From the NCBI GenBank assembly GCA_013289585.1, contig JABCZR010000023.1, forward strand, positions 27,780 to 91,779: DNA of 64,000 nucleotides, in the 5' to 3' direction. The DNA comes from Acidobacteriota bacterium (lineage in GTDB: Bacteria > Acidobacteriota > Terriglobia > Acidiferrales > UBA7541). The translations under genes were made by a program, and so were the position numbers. Below the pieces are notes generated by a model. That model searched no databases. It was not told where the DNA came from and worked only from the letters and a program-made list of their open reading frames with translations. Below are positions 1 through 8,845 of this stretch, one piece after another (the stretch's first letter is position 1; every line of letters begins with the position of its first letter).

Positions 1-442
1 AAGAAAAATCTGAGCTATTGACGGGAATTCCGAGACCGATCAGGTGGGAAACTCGGGGATCTTCACAACCCACTCGCAATCCGACTACAGAACCAAAACT
101 AAAACCTGCCACCAAGAGCGGCACACCAGGAAATTCATTGTGGAGAAAGTCGAGTGCGCTACGGACGTCGCCTTGCTCGCCTTGGCCGCGGTCGTGTTCG
201 CCGCCGCTTAGACCGGCGCCGCGAAAATTAAATCGCAGAACGGGAATGCCAAGGGCATCGAGAGACTTCGCCGCTTGATAGACGACTTTGTTGTGCATGG
301 TGCCACCGAAAAGAGGGTGTGGGTGGCAGACGACGGCAGCGAGCTGCGGAGGAACGGTAGTGGCAGGAGTCCAAAGAATTGCTTCAAGTCGTCCCGCAGG
401 GCCTTCGAGAAAAAAATTGCGCGAGTCATGTGCGGCAGTCAT
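1..442 (-). CDS. alpha/beta hydrolase, N-terminal half (runs off the window)
   Basis: The reading frame begins at the ATG at 440-442 and stays open to the window edge, giving about 147 residues. The N-terminal half carries HPHPLFGG around residues 40-47, RFNFRGAG at 70-77 (oxyanion-hole region) and the nucleophile elbow GFSFG with Ser115. This is the pattern of the small serine hydrolases of COG2945, whose natural substrates are mostly unknown. The catalytic Asp and His lie outside the window. It follows the double PilZ gene on the same strand after 76 bases, so the two may be cotranscribed. The fold assignment is firm; the substrate is unknown. Confidence 0.85.
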   Translation of the reverse strand, partial: MTAAHDSRNFFLEGPAGRLEAILWTPATTVPPQLAAVVCHPHPLFGGTMHNKVVYQAAKSLDALGIPVLRFNFRGAGLSGGEHDRGQGEQGDVRSALDFLHNEFPGVPLLVAGFSFGSVVGLRVGCEDPRVSHLIGLGIPVNSSDFS

Positions 443-518
443 CGATGAGCCTTGAAAGTATGAGGAGTGTAGCGCACCAGGCGAAAAAGATGGAATGGCA
501 GAATACTTCAGAGAGAAA

Positions 519-1241
519 CTATTTCAACCGGCAAACGCTGACATCAAGAGCGACAGAGTCCGGCGCAGAAGCGACGCGGACTACCTTCGAACGAAACTCG
601 CGCGCGCCGGACCATGGCGTATGAGTGGCATCTTCAAATGCAACTTTCAAGTGATCTCCCGGGCAGTACTCGCGGTGGCTGCGAAAGCGCATGCCCTCCG
701 CAGAAAATTCGATGGTCATGGCTTCTTCAAACCAGGGGATCGCTTCCGGCCGCACATGGACGGGCACGGCCAGGGCACGCCTCGGGCTGCCGCGCCGTTC
801 CGGTCCATTGCGGTGGCCGTTTCCGTTGGAGGGACCGTTCGCATGCTCTTCCAGCTGAATGGCAACGGCAAAAGTCGCCGGGGCATCATAGAGAGCGAGG
901 GCACGGGCAATTTGATCTAATTTCGCGGAACGCTCGGCCGCTGTTGCGCTTTCCGTTTGCGTTCTCTCGCGCGAATTGGCGGAGCGAATAACCTCCAGAA
1001 CTTCTGCGCAGCGGACGATTCGCGCGGACATTTCCGGCTGTCCATCGCCAAGCGAAGCGTCGTAAGGAAAAGTAACCCACAGCGGGACGCCTGCGGTGTG
1101 CGGCTCCTTGGTAGAGACAAGCAGGCCGCGGCGCGACACATCCATCGTTTCGCCGAGCTCGATTTTTTGACCCAAGGGCGTAGCCCAGCGCAAGCGCACG
1201 GGAAGACGCATCCGCACACGGCGTTGTTCGCGGCTGTCCAT
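519..1241 (-). CDS. Tandem PilZ-domain protein (putative c-di-GMP binder)
   Basis: 240 residues with two PilZ-like domains. The first (about 1-100) has the expected arginine box RRVRMR near residues 7-12 followed by DVSRRG at about 34-39, matching RxxxR plus D/NxSxxG for c-di-GMP binding. The second (about 145-240) begins with RRGSPRR but has EFSAEG in place of D/NxSxxG, so its binding site looks degenerate. No membrane segment or catalytic domain is present, so it is probably a cytoplasmic effector. It is divergent from another PilZ gene at 1408, and a diguanylate cyclase lies at about 46-47 kb. The target is unknown. Confidence 0.8.
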   Translation of the reverse strand: MDSREQRRVRMRLPVRLRWATPLGQKIELGETMDVSRRGLLVSTKEPHTAGVPLWVTFPYDASLGDGQPEMSARIVRCAEVLEVIRSANSRERTQTESATAAERSAKLDQIARALALYDAPATFAVAIQLEEHANGPSNGNGHRNGPERRGSPRRALAVPVHVRPEAIPWFEEAMTIEFSAEGMRFRSHREYCPGDHLKVAFEDATHTPWSGAREFRSKVVRVASAPDSVALDVSVCRLK

Positions 1242-1407
1242 AGGCGTAACAGTACTGCCGAATCGGCTGAGATACCCTGGAGTATATTGCTGGCGTACTT
1301 AAACGGACAAGAGCTCGTACTAGGACAAAAATTTCTGATTTTCGCGTTGCAGTTTGCGCAGGCGGATGTTAGTTTTGCGCGAACCCAGCAAGACTCAGGG
1401 GGCATCC

Positions 1408-1743
1408 ATGAGTGATGGAGCGGATCGCCGTGAAGCAAGGCGATTCACGATGAGTTTGCCGTTGCGTGTTTTGCCGCCGAAGGGCCAGGAGAAAGAGCTG
1501 AGCGCCCAGACGCGGGATGTCAGCTACCGCGGGCTCTACTTTCTCGCCGATGCCAATTTCAAAATCGGCAGTGAAATCGAGTTTGTTATCACGCTTCCGG
1601 AGCAGATCACGCGCTCAGGCGATGTGAACATCCGTTGCCAGGGGAAGATCGTGCGCGTCGAGCCGACGGAAAACGGGCGAGTGGGCATCGCGGCGAAAAT
1701 CGCGCGCTACGAATTCGTGCCCGCCACGGCAAACGCCGCCTAG
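1408..1743 (+). CDS. Single PilZ-domain protein
   Basis: 111 residues from the ATG at 1408, which is preceded by a G-rich Shine-Dalgarno-like stretch (1396-1402). An in-frame ATG at 1354 has no such site. The arginine box RREARR lies at residues 7-12 and DVSYRG follows at about 38-43, the two halves of the c-di-GMP binding signature. The rest is a compact beta barrel ending near the C terminus. It is divergent from the tandem PilZ gene at 519-1241, making a small regulatory pair. It is probably a stand-alone c-di-GMP receptor; its partner cannot be told from the sequence. Confidence 0.82.
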   Translation: MSDGADRREARRFTMSLPLRVLPPKGQEKELSAQTRDVSYRGLYFLADANFKIGSEIEFVITLPEQITRSGDVNIRCQGKIVRVEPTENGRVGIAAKIARYEFVPATANAA

Positions 1744-1836
1744 GCCTTCTCTCCAGTTTTACTTTCTGCGAAACTCTCCGATCGCTGCACAAACTGAGTA
1801 GAATATGGTGGACGGATGTTTCCGCTGGGGGAAGCC

Positions 1837-2064
1837 ATGTATCACTACGATGTGAATCTCGCGCTGGAAGAATTGCAGGAAGACGCGCTGCTCCCGCACC
1901 CCGTGAAGCTGCGCGACATGATTCTCCGCACACAGCTTGGTCCGAAGGAAGCGCGGGTACTGAACCACGATTTTCAGGAATACCTGACGCGCTTCGGCGA
2001 AATCCAGAAGATCGCGCGAGGAATTCTCGAGCAGCTCGCCGCCGGCCAGCGCAAGGCTTCCTGA
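1837..2064 (+). CDS. Small hypothetical protein
   Basis: 75 residues starting MYHYDVNLALEELQ, with GGGGGAAG just upstream; an in-frame ATG at 1816 would add seven residues. The protein is mainly helical and charged, without signal peptide, membrane segment or metal motif. I do not recognise the family. It lies about 30 bases ahead of a glycosyltransferase gene in the same direction and may be cotranscribed with it. Codon use and GC content match the neighbours, which supports a real gene. Confidence 0.6.
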   Translation: MYHYDVNLALEELQEDALLPHPVKLRDMILRTQLGPKEARVLNHDFQEYLTRFGEIQKIARGILEQLAAGQRKAS

Positions 2065-2095
2065 TGCTCGCCTCGCTCAGAGGAATTCCCCGTTG

Positions 2096-3235
2096 ATGAA
2101 AACCAAGCCGCGGGTATTGTTGCTCTCCGCAACATCGGGTGCAGGACACGTGCGCGCCGCGCAAGCGCTGGAAAAAGCGTTTTCCGCGCGCGGCGATTGC
2201 ATCGTGGAGCACATCGACGCGTTGCAGCACGTCAGCAAACTTTTCCAGCGCGTCTACGACAAGACCTACATTTCAATGGTGCGGCGCGCCCCGGAGCTGA
2301 TGGGAGTGCTCTACGAGCGCACCGATCAGCCATGGCATCACCCGCGGCGGCGACTGGCGCTCGACCGGTTGAATACCGGGCCGATGATCCGCCTGCTGAA
2401 GCGCGTTCAGCCGGACCTCTGCGTTGCCACGCATTTTCTCCCCGCGGAAATTATCGCTTGGCTGATCGCCAAGCGAAAACTCCGCGCACGCAACGCCATC
2501 GTAGTGACCGACTACGACGTGCATGCCATGTGGCTGTGCCGCACGGTGGACCGCTATTATGTGGCGATTGACGAAGCCGCGGAGTATCTGGCGCGCATCG
2601 GCGTGCCACGGGAAGCCTTGCGAATCACCGGCATTCCGGTCGATCCACTTTTCGCAAAACCGCTGGATCGCCATGAAGCCCGCAGGCATTTCGGCCTCGC
2701 CGCGGAGGCGACCGTCATCCTCGTGGCTGCCGGCGGTTACGGGATTGGCCCGGTCGAACAATTGGTGAAAGATCTGTTGGCGCTGCAGCGGCCATGGCAA
2801 GTCGTTGCGATTGCCGGAAAATCGGAGAAAATCCGCGAGCGTTTGGAAAAGGTGGCGAGAACGGCCGGAAAATTATCCGACGGCTCTCCAAAGCTCTGTG
2901 GCGTGGGCTTCACCACCGAGATGGACCAATACATGGCCGCAGCAGATTTGCTTGTGGGCAAAGCGGGCGGTTTGACGACTTCGGAAGCGCTGGCACGCGC
3001 GCTGCCCATGGCTCTCATCGAGCCAATCCCCGGACAAGAGGAACGCAACGCGGATCATTTGCTCGAAGCAGGAGCCGCCATCCGCTGCAACAATTTGCCC
3101 GCGGCCGCCTGGAAAATCGCGAAGCTGCTGGACGATCCCGCGCGTCTGACCAGAATGCGTGATGCGGCGCGAAGCCTGGGCCGGCCCGGCGCAGCCGCGG
3201 CCATCGCAGAAGACGCCATCCGGCTGTTAGACTGA
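2096..3235 (+). CDS. MGDG-synthase-like diacylglycerol glycosyltransferase (GT28 type)
   Basis: About 379 residues. The N-terminal domain shows SATSGAGH at residues 12-19, the glycine/histidine loop of monogalactosyldiacylglycerol synthase and UgtP-type enzymes, followed by a THFLP motif near 114. The C-terminal half has the GT28 donor-binding region, including GKAGGLTTSEAL near 290 and PIPGQEERNA near 308. Family members transfer a hexose from a UDP sugar to diacylglycerol at the inner face of the membrane. The exact sugar and acceptor are not fixed by sequence. A TTG at 2093 could serve as start instead; AGAGGA sits upstream of both. A HAD phosphatase gene follows about 60 bases downstream. 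Confidence 0.85.
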   Translation: MKTKPRVLLLSATSGAGHVRAAQALEKAFSARGDCIVEHIDALQHVSKLFQRVYDKTYISMVRRAPELMGVLYERTDQPWHHPRRRLALDRLNTGPMIRLLKRVQPDLCVATHFLPAEIIAWLIAKRKLRARNAIVVTDYDVHAMWLCRTVDRYYVAIDEAAEYLARIGVPREALRITGIPVDPLFAKPLDRHEARRHFGLAAEATVILVAAGGYGIGPVEQLVKDLLALQRPWQVVAIAGKSEKIRERLEKVARTAGKLSDGSPKLCGVGFTTEMDQYMAAADLLVGKAGGLTTSEALARALPMALIEPIPGQEERNADHLLEAGAAIRCNNLPAAAWKIAKLLDDPARLTRMRDAARSLGRPGAAAAIAEDAIRLLD

Positions 3236-3294
3236 ACGGGGGGCACCGGCACGTACGCCGCCGGCTGCGCGAATGGAACAAAGAGCAAATATCG

Positions 3295-3981
3295 ATGCGA
3301 CGCAACACTCTGCTGATTGACGCGGACGACACGCTCTGGGAAAACAACGTATTCTTCGAGAAGCTGATCGAAGATTTCATCAGCATCGTTGAACCCTGTG
3401 GCTACACCCGCGCGTACATCCGCCATATCCTCAACGAGACGGAGCGCAAGAATATCCGCCAGTACGGCTACGGCGTGCGCAGCTTCGGCCGCTCCCTCGA
3501 AGAAACCTACATAAAGCTCGCCGACCAGATGGCCAAGCGCGAGACGCTGGCGCTGATTCACAGCCGCGTCGTGGACCTGGAGCGCACTCCGCCAAAAATT
3601 ATGGACGGAGTGCCGGAGACGCTGGCGTATCTCACTGAGCGGCACCGCCTCATCTTGTTCACGAAAGGCGAGCCCGCGGAGCAGGCGGCCAAGGTGGAGC
3701 GCTCCGGGCTGCAGGGGTTTTTCGAATTCATCGAAATCGTGCCGGAGAAGGATCCGCAAACCTACGGCGGCCTGGTGCACAAACACAAAATCGTAAAGTC
3801 CCACGGGTGGATGATCGGCAACAGCCCGCGCAGCGACATCAATCCGGCGATGAAGATCGGACTGAACGCCGTCTATATCCCTCACCAGCACACCTGGAAT
3901 CTGGAGCACGAACCGGTGATGGGCGGCTCGGGAAAACTTGTGATTCTGCCCGCCTTCCGCGAACTGCGCGGCCATTTCTAG
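3295..3981 (+). CDS. HAD-superfamily hydrolase
   Basis: 228 residues. The HAD motifs are in order: motif I DADDTLW with nucleophile Asp9 and acid/base Asp11, motif II in LILFTKGE near 120, a motif III lysine in VPEKDP near 145, and motif IV IGNSPRSDI near 177-185. The helical insert between motifs I and II (about 15-90) is a C1-type cap, as in phosphoglycolate-phosphatase-like enzymes. It is probably a cytoplasmic small-molecule phosphatase. It follows the glycosyltransferase gene in the same direction; a shared pathway is possible but unproven. The substrate cannot be predicted. Confidence 0.85.
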   Translation: MRRNTLLIDADDTLWENNVFFEKLIEDFISIVEPCGYTRAYIRHILNETERKNIRQYGYGVRSFGRSLEETYIKLADQMAKRETLALIHSRVVDLERTPPKIMDGVPETLAYLTERHRLILFTKGEPAEQAAKVERSGLQGFFEFIEIVPEKDPQTYGGLVHKHKIVKSHGWMIGNSPRSDINPAMKIGLNAVYIPHQHTWNLEHEPVMGGSGKLVILPAFRELRGHF

Positions 3982-4067
3982 CGCAGGCATCCTGCCCAAT
4001 TTGGACGTTGTACCCGGTTACGCACGCCTGAAACTAATCCCCTGTGGCTTCCCCGAAGGAGAAACTT

Positions 4068-5234
4068 ATGGCTACCGCGACGACTCCCATGCAAACCGAC
4101 TGGCGCCAGGAGTGGTTCGAAATCGAAGACGCCACCTATTTGAATGTTTCCGGCCAGTCGCCGATGCCGCGCGTGTCCATTCGGGCCGTGCAAGCCGCGC
4201 TCGAAGCGAAGAAAAGTCCGCATCACATGCCGGACTCCACTTTCTATGAAGTTCCGAATCGCATCCGCGCATCCATCGCGCGTCTGATCGGTGGCAAGCC
4301 CGAAGAGATTGCGGCGACAAGCGGAGCAAGCGCCGGCGTGGCCGCGGTCGCCTACGGTCTGCCATGGAAGCCGGGCGACGAGATCATTACGGCGAAGAGT
4401 GAATTCCCGCTGCAGTACACGACATGGAAACCGATGGAACAGCGCGAGGGCGTGAAACTGAAAATCGTGGCTCCCCGCGAGCGCTTTATTACTGCAGACG
4501 ATTTGATCGCCGCGATGACTCCCAGGACGCGGCTCGTTTCCGTAAGCCTGGTGCGTTTCGACGACGGCTCGCTGCTGGATGCGGCGCGCGTTGCCGCTGC
4601 CTGCCACGCGCACGGAGCGTTGTTGCTGCTGGACGCCAGCCAGTGCTGCGGCGCGATGCCCATGGATGTCCATGCCCTTGGTGCGGACTTTGTCGTGAGC
4701 GCCGGCTACAAGTGGCTGCTCGGTCCCTTCGGCACGGGTTTCTTATGGGTAAAGAGCGAGCACCTCCAGATGGTCCGGCCAGGGCCATTTTATTGGATGG
4801 CGGTGGCGGGCTCGGACAATTTTGCAGCATTGAATTTCGATGATCCCAAACCTGCGCCAAGCGCTAAGCGCTGGGACGCGCCGGAGTGGGCCAGCTATTT
4901 CAATTTCAACCTGGTGGCCATGGACGCGTCAGTGGAATTCGTCGAGCGCATGGGACCCGAGCGGGTTCTGGCTCACAACCGAAAATTGATCGAACTGCTT
5001 TTCGAACGGCTGCCCAAAGATCGCTTTGTTCTGGCGAGCCCTCTCGACGCCGCGCACCGCGGCCCGTACGGATGTTTTGCCGCGCGAAGCCTGGAGAAAA
5101 CGGCGGAAGTTTACCAGCATCTGCGTAACGAAAATGTTGTCGTCAGCCTGCGCGAAGGCAACATTCGCGTTTCGCCGCACTTGTTTAACACCGAGCGCGA
5201 CATCGATCGCCTCATCAGCGTGGTCACTCCGTGA
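4068..5234 (+). CDS. Class V aminotransferase family protein (cysteine-desulfurase-like fold)
   Basis: 388 residues from the ATG at 4068, chosen because GAAGGAG lies seven bases upstream; an ATG at 4044 lacks such a site. PLP-fold landmarks are TSGASAG (84-90, phosphate loop), LLDASQ (187-192, Asp contacting the pyridine nitrogen) and SAGYKWLLGP (211-220), with Lys215 as the expected Schiff-base lysine. The C-terminal small domain ends with a SLREGNIRVSPHLFN stretch typical of the family. Members include desulfurases, kynureninase-like and isopenicillin-epimerase-like enzymes; the reaction is not resolved here. The stop overlaps the next gene by four bases, so the two are translationally coupled. 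Confidence 0.85.
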   Translation: MATATTPMQTDWRQEWFEIEDATYLNVSGQSPMPRVSIRAVQAALEAKKSPHHMPDSTFYEVPNRIRASIARLIGGKPEEIAATSGASAGVAAVAYGLPWKPGDEIITAKSEFPLQYTTWKPMEQREGVKLKIVAPRERFITADDLIAAMTPRTRLVSVSLVRFDDGSLLDAARVAAACHAHGALLLLDASQCCGAMPMDVHALGADFVVSAGYKWLLGPFGTGFLWVKSEHLQMVRPGPFYWMAVAGSDNFAALNFDDPKPAPSAKRWDAPEWASYFNFNLVAMDASVEFVERMGPERVLAHNRKLIELLFERLPKDRFVLASPLDAAHRGPYGCFAARSLEKTAEVYQHLRNENVVVSLREGNIRVSPHLFNTERDIDRLISVVTP

Positions 5235-6160
5235 CGGAGCAGCAGGGCTGGCCCAGAATTGCCGTCGTGGGTGCGGGCGCCGTAGGCGGATACTTCGGCG
5301 GGCTGCTGACCCGTGCGGGCGCGCCGGTGGCGATGATTGGCCGGCCAGCGTTCGTCGAAGCGGTGAAAAAGAACGGACTTTTCCTCGACACACTGCAGTT
5401 TCAAGAGAGCGTCCAAGTAGAAGCGTCAACCGAGATCGACGCGGTGCGCGGCGCGGAAGTGGTCCTCTTCTGCGTGAAGACTACGGACAACGCGACGACC
5501 GCGCGGGCATTGGCTCCGCTGCTTGTCCCCGGCACGCTGGTCCTCAGTTTTCAAAACGGCGTTGATAATGTGGAACAGATTCGCGCCGCGGCTGCCATCG
5601 AAGCGCTTCCCACCGTCGTCTATGTGGCGGCGTCCGTGCCGGAACCCGCCCGGGTAAAGCATGTTGGCCGTGGCGACCTTGTTTTCGGGCCAACAAACGA
5701 AAGGACGGAACGCGCGGCTGCTCTCTTTACGCGCGCCGGCGTGCCTTGCCGCATCTCGGAAAATATAGAAGGAGAGCTCTGGACCAAGCTGATCTGGAAT
5801 TGCGCGTTGAATGCCGTCTCTGCACTCGGGCGCGCGAAATACGGCCAGATTGCCGCGAGCGCCGACGCGCGGAAGGTAGTGGAGACGGTTGTGGACGAGG
5901 TGCTATCCGTCGCACACGCCGCAAATGTACACCCGCCGGGGCTGGAAGATCCCAAGACCGCCATCGCGGGCGCTTTCAAGATCGCCACGCAAATGGCGGA
6001 GGCGCTTTCGTCCACAGCCCAGGACATGAATCGCGGCAAGCGCACGGAGATTGATTCGCTGAATGGCTTCATTTCGCGCCGAGGGGCGGAACTAGGCGTT
6101 CCCACTCCCGTCAACCACGCTCTATATGCGCTGGTGAAACTCGCCGAGGGGCGCTCCTAA
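5231..6160 (+). CDS. 2-dehydropantoate 2-reductase family protein (ApbA/PanE-like)
   Basis: 309 residues beginning at a GTG that overlaps the aminotransferase stop. The N-terminal Rossmann domain has GAGAVGG (14-20) for NADP binding. The C-terminal helical domain has ELWTKLIWNCALNAVSAL, with Lys186, Asn190 and Asn194 at the positions of the ketopantoate reductase catalytic lysine and substrate asparagines. The family reduces 2-ketopantoate to pantoate in CoA synthesis, but many genomes hold paralogues on other substrates. The coupling to a class V aminotransferase, and no pan genes nearby, makes a paralogous role plausible, so no symbol is assigned. Confidence 0.85.
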   Translation: MTEQQGWPRIAVVGAGAVGGYFGGLLTRAGAPVAMIGRPAFVEAVKKNGLFLDTLQFQESVQVEASTEIDAVRGAEVVLFCVKTTDNATTARALAPLLVPGTLVLSFQNGVDNVEQIRAAAAIEALPTVVYVAASVPEPARVKHVGRGDLVFGPTNERTERAAALFTRAGVPCRISENIEGELWTKLIWNCALNAVSALGRAKYGQIAASADARKVVETVVDEVLSVAHAANVHPPGLEDPKTAIAGAFKIATQMAEALSSTAQDMNRGKRTEIDSLNGFISRRGAELGVPTPVNHALYALVKLAEGRS

Positions 6161-6184
6161 TCTCAATTCTGAAAAATGAGTTGT

Positions 6185-7897
6185 TTACCGGTCGTTCCGG
6201 TAATGAAAAGGGATGTGCACGATGGCCTCGAGTTCCACCGGCGATCCTTGTCGGGTCGCAGGCCGGAATTTCCACTGGCTGAGCGCCACCATGGCGTTGG
6301 CATCAAGCTGCTCATCAATGCCGCGCACCAGTTGGATGCTGTCCACAGTTCCGTCGCGGCGGAGCACAGCGTAGAGCACCACTTCTCCATCGATGTGTTC
6401 GCTGATGAGCGCGGGCGGGTATTTCGGGTCGACCTTTCGCAACGGAGAAGGCCCAACAAGGTCCGACGAACTGAGCCGCGGTCCATCGGCGCGTGTGCGC
6501 AGCTCAGAGAAGTTGAGAATCCAGCTCCCCGTCGCGCTGTTCAGGTTGGGCATATTGACCAGCAGCTTATAAATCCTTTTCGACGCGAAGATTTGTTCCG
6601 GTTGCGCGCCCGCGGGGAGGTCCGCGAAATTCGGCGGCCCTGTTCTTTCCGGCGCGTCATCAATTCTTGCGTGCGCTTCCGGCTTGGTAATCAACGTGTG
6701 TGGCGTGGGCGCGGCGATTTTCGAAGCTCCACCAAGGCCGGAAACGCCGTTGTTAGCCGGTGGATTTCCGCCGCTGATGCTCACATCCATCGTATTTTTT
6801 CCGCCGCCGTTGCCCGTTCCGGCTCCTCCGGTGCTCCCGGGACTGCCGCCTGCTCCCCCGGTTGGGCCATGCGTTGCGTCTGGCGAGCCGCCTGGAACTC
6901 CCGGCTGCTTCCCTTCCGGCGAAATGGAAATACGCGCGGCAAGATTTCCCTGCGGCGGCTGAATCGCCGGCGCCGGCGGGCCAGGAGTTGCTGACAGTGC
7001 AATGAATGTCGCTGAATTTCCATTCGCGGCGCTGGCTTGCGCGGCGCCTACTTCCGGCGCAGGTTCGGCGTCTCCTGTTTGCGCGCGCGGCGCGACTCGC
7101 GGCGGTGCCCCGGCGTTCAGTTCCAGTTTTGGGCGCGCAGGTGCGTTGGGCGAGGCGGGCAGGGCGAGGTCCCCGAGTTTCTGGTCAAAGGCGGGCAAAT
7201 CCGGCGGCGGCGCGGTCGTCGCTGTGGCGGTTCGATGTTCGCGTGGGCGCAGCTTGGCAAGTGTCTCTTCGCTGATCTGGATCCTCGGCCGCGCAGGCCC
7301 CGGCAACTGCTGGAGCTGAACAATGTTCGGCAGATTCGGAAGAATTTTTGGAGGCTCCGCGGGCGCGGCGGAATTTATAAGAGTTTGACGCGCATGGTTC
7401 GGATGTGCCGGGTCAGTGAAAATGCGCTGCCGTGGATGGAAAGCGTCAGCGCCTTCCTGCGGGAGCGGTTTTTGCGGTTCGCCGCGGGGACTGGGCTTGG
7501 CTTTGGGAGTCTTCGTCGCCAGGAGAGGCAGATCGGTGATCGGCCCCGACCAGGTGAGTTCCGTGTTATCGAACGCGGGATTGTGGCGGGGCGCGGCCCG
7601 AAATTGCGGGAAGGGCATGAGAAGAAAAGCGACATGCCACAACGCCGCGGCAATCAAGGCACGGCCGGGAATACTTCTCTTGACCCAGCTGTCCTTGAAG
7701 AAACTTTCCGCCAGAAAATCCTTCGGAACGTTGGTCCAGGTGAGAACGGCGCGAACGCTGCTTCCGATGCCCTGATGAAAACTTCCCCAAGCGAGGTCAA
7801 GCTTCGGTTCGTGCCCGGTTTGCGGGCGCGCGGGAGCGGCAGGAGTGGTGGCCTGTCCCAAGAGATCCAATGCCCTGCCGACCTGGCTCAAAGGCAA
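6185..7897 (-). CDS. TonB-family protein with long disordered linker
   Basis: 570 residues. A single hydrophobic segment at about 78-95 follows a basic cytoplasmic stretch and would anchor it in the inner membrane. Residues 130-430 are a Pro/Ala/Gly-rich linker, with a Gly/Ser/Asn-rich part near 335-385. The C-terminal about 85 residues are a TonB_C fold, with DPKYPPALISEHIDG and a late QWKFRPAT motif. TonB proteins carry energy from ExbBD to outer-membrane receptors. No exbB or exbD is nearby, so its motor must be encoded elsewhere. The linker length would span the periplasm. It is the more orthodox of two TonB-C proteins in the window. Confidence 0.85.
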   Translation of the reverse strand: MPLSQVGRALDLLGQATTPAAPARPQTGHEPKLDLAWGSFHQGIGSSVRAVLTWTNVPKDFLAESFFKDSWVKRSIPGRALIAAALWHVAFLLMPFPQFRAAPRHNPAFDNTELTWSGPITDLPLLATKTPKAKPSPRGEPQKPLPQEGADAFHPRQRIFTDPAHPNHARQTLINSAAPAEPPKILPNLPNIVQLQQLPGPARPRIQISEETLAKLRPREHRTATATTAPPPDLPAFDQKLGDLALPASPNAPARPKLELNAGAPPRVAPRAQTGDAEPAPEVGAAQASAANGNSATFIALSATPGPPAPAIQPPQGNLAARISISPEGKQPGVPGGSPDATHGPTGGAGGSPGSTGGAGTGNGGGKNTMDVSISGGNPPANNGVSGLGGASKIAAPTPHTLITKPEAHARIDDAPERTGPPNFADLPAGAQPEQIFASKRIYKLLVNMPNLNSATGSWILNFSELRTRADGPRLSSSDLVGPSPLRKVDPKYPPALISEHIDGEVVLYAVLRRDGTVDSIQLVRGIDEQLDANAMVALSQWKFRPATRQGSPVELEAIVHIPFHYRNDR

Positions 7898-8045
7898 TTC
7901 CCTTTCTTCAAGAATAAACCTCGCGCCGCTCGCTTAGAGTGGTGAACGGCACAGGTCTGAAGACCCGCCACTACAAGCAACAATACGCGAACACTTCATA
8001 ATAGATGAGACCCTGCCAGCGGGGGTTTACTCGGCAGAGTGATTT

Positions 8046-8627
8046 TCACCGACCTTCGCCGCTGCGGCGGCGGTAAAAACTCAGGGCGGCATCGCCCTGC
8101 TTGAGAACGCGAAACCTCCGAAGTGTGCCGGCTTCTTCGCACAAGTCAAAGTTACGGCGGTGCTCGGCGACCACAATGCCGCCGGGCGCGAGGAGTTCCG
8201 CGGAACCTAGAAATTCTAACACGCGGGCGTACTCTTCCGCAGCAGCGTAAGGGGGGTCCAGGAAAATACAGTCGAAACCGGGTCCGGACGGCGACTTTCG
8301 GGAAACCAACATGGCGAGACCGCGAAGCGCGTCTACAGCCATCACAGTGAAGCCGGAGCGGATTTCGAGCGAGTCCAGGTTCCGACGGATGAGCTTCGCG
8401 GCAGGCGCGTGTTTCTCAATGAAAACGGCTTCCTTAGCTCCCCGGCTAAACGCTTCGATGCCAATCGCGCCAGTTCCCGCAAAAAGATCAAGGAATCGCG
8501 CGCCAGCTATGCCCGGCCCCAGCACGTTGAAAAGCGTTTCGCGCAGGCGATCGCTGGTGGGCCGGAGAGCAAGACCCTTAAGGGTCTTCAGGATTCGGCT
8601 GCGGTAGGTTCCGGCGATGACGCGCAT
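8046..8627 (-). CDS. rsmD: 16S rRNA (guanine(966)-N2)-methyltransferase RsmD
   Basis: 193 residues, the usual RsmD length. The opening MRVIAGTYRSR and the RPTSDRLRETLFN stretch (22-34) are family-specific. The SAM-binding motif DLFAGTGAIGIEA is at 47-59 and the catalytic DPPY is at 124-127. The enzyme methylates G966 of 16S rRNA in 30S assembly intermediates. It is transcribed towards the TonB-family gene, whose start lies about 150 bases further on, so the two could share a transcript. Confidence 0.93.
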   Translation of the reverse strand: MRVIAGTYRSRILKTLKGLALRPTSDRLRETLFNVLGPGIAGARFLDLFAGTGAIGIEAFSRGAKEAVFIEKHAPAAKLIRRNLDSLEIRSGFTVMAVDALRGLAMLVSRKSPSGPGFDCIFLDPPYAAAEEYARVLEFLGSAELLAPGGIVVAEHRRNFDLCEEAGTLRRFRVLKQGDAALSFYRRRSGEGR

Positions 8628-8845
8628 GAGTGCAGTTATTAGTTGTCAGTTTTCAGTTTTTAGTCAAGGAACAAAGCATCTTTACGTTGGATCTGCTTGA
8701 GGGCGCTTGTCCGGTCACACGACTACTCGTGCGTTAGCGGCGAGAAGGACACATGGGCAATTTTTCATGGCGGGCGCTTTTTTGGGGGTGGCAACATGGA
8801 GATAACCAAGGCCCGAGGAATGCACCCAAGGAGAATGGAATTCTT

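Noticed and set aside
3055..3999. A 314-codon minus-strand frame
   Set aside because: It is antisense to the HAD hydrolase and the end of the glycosyltransferase, both with catalytic motifs. It has no recognisable domain.
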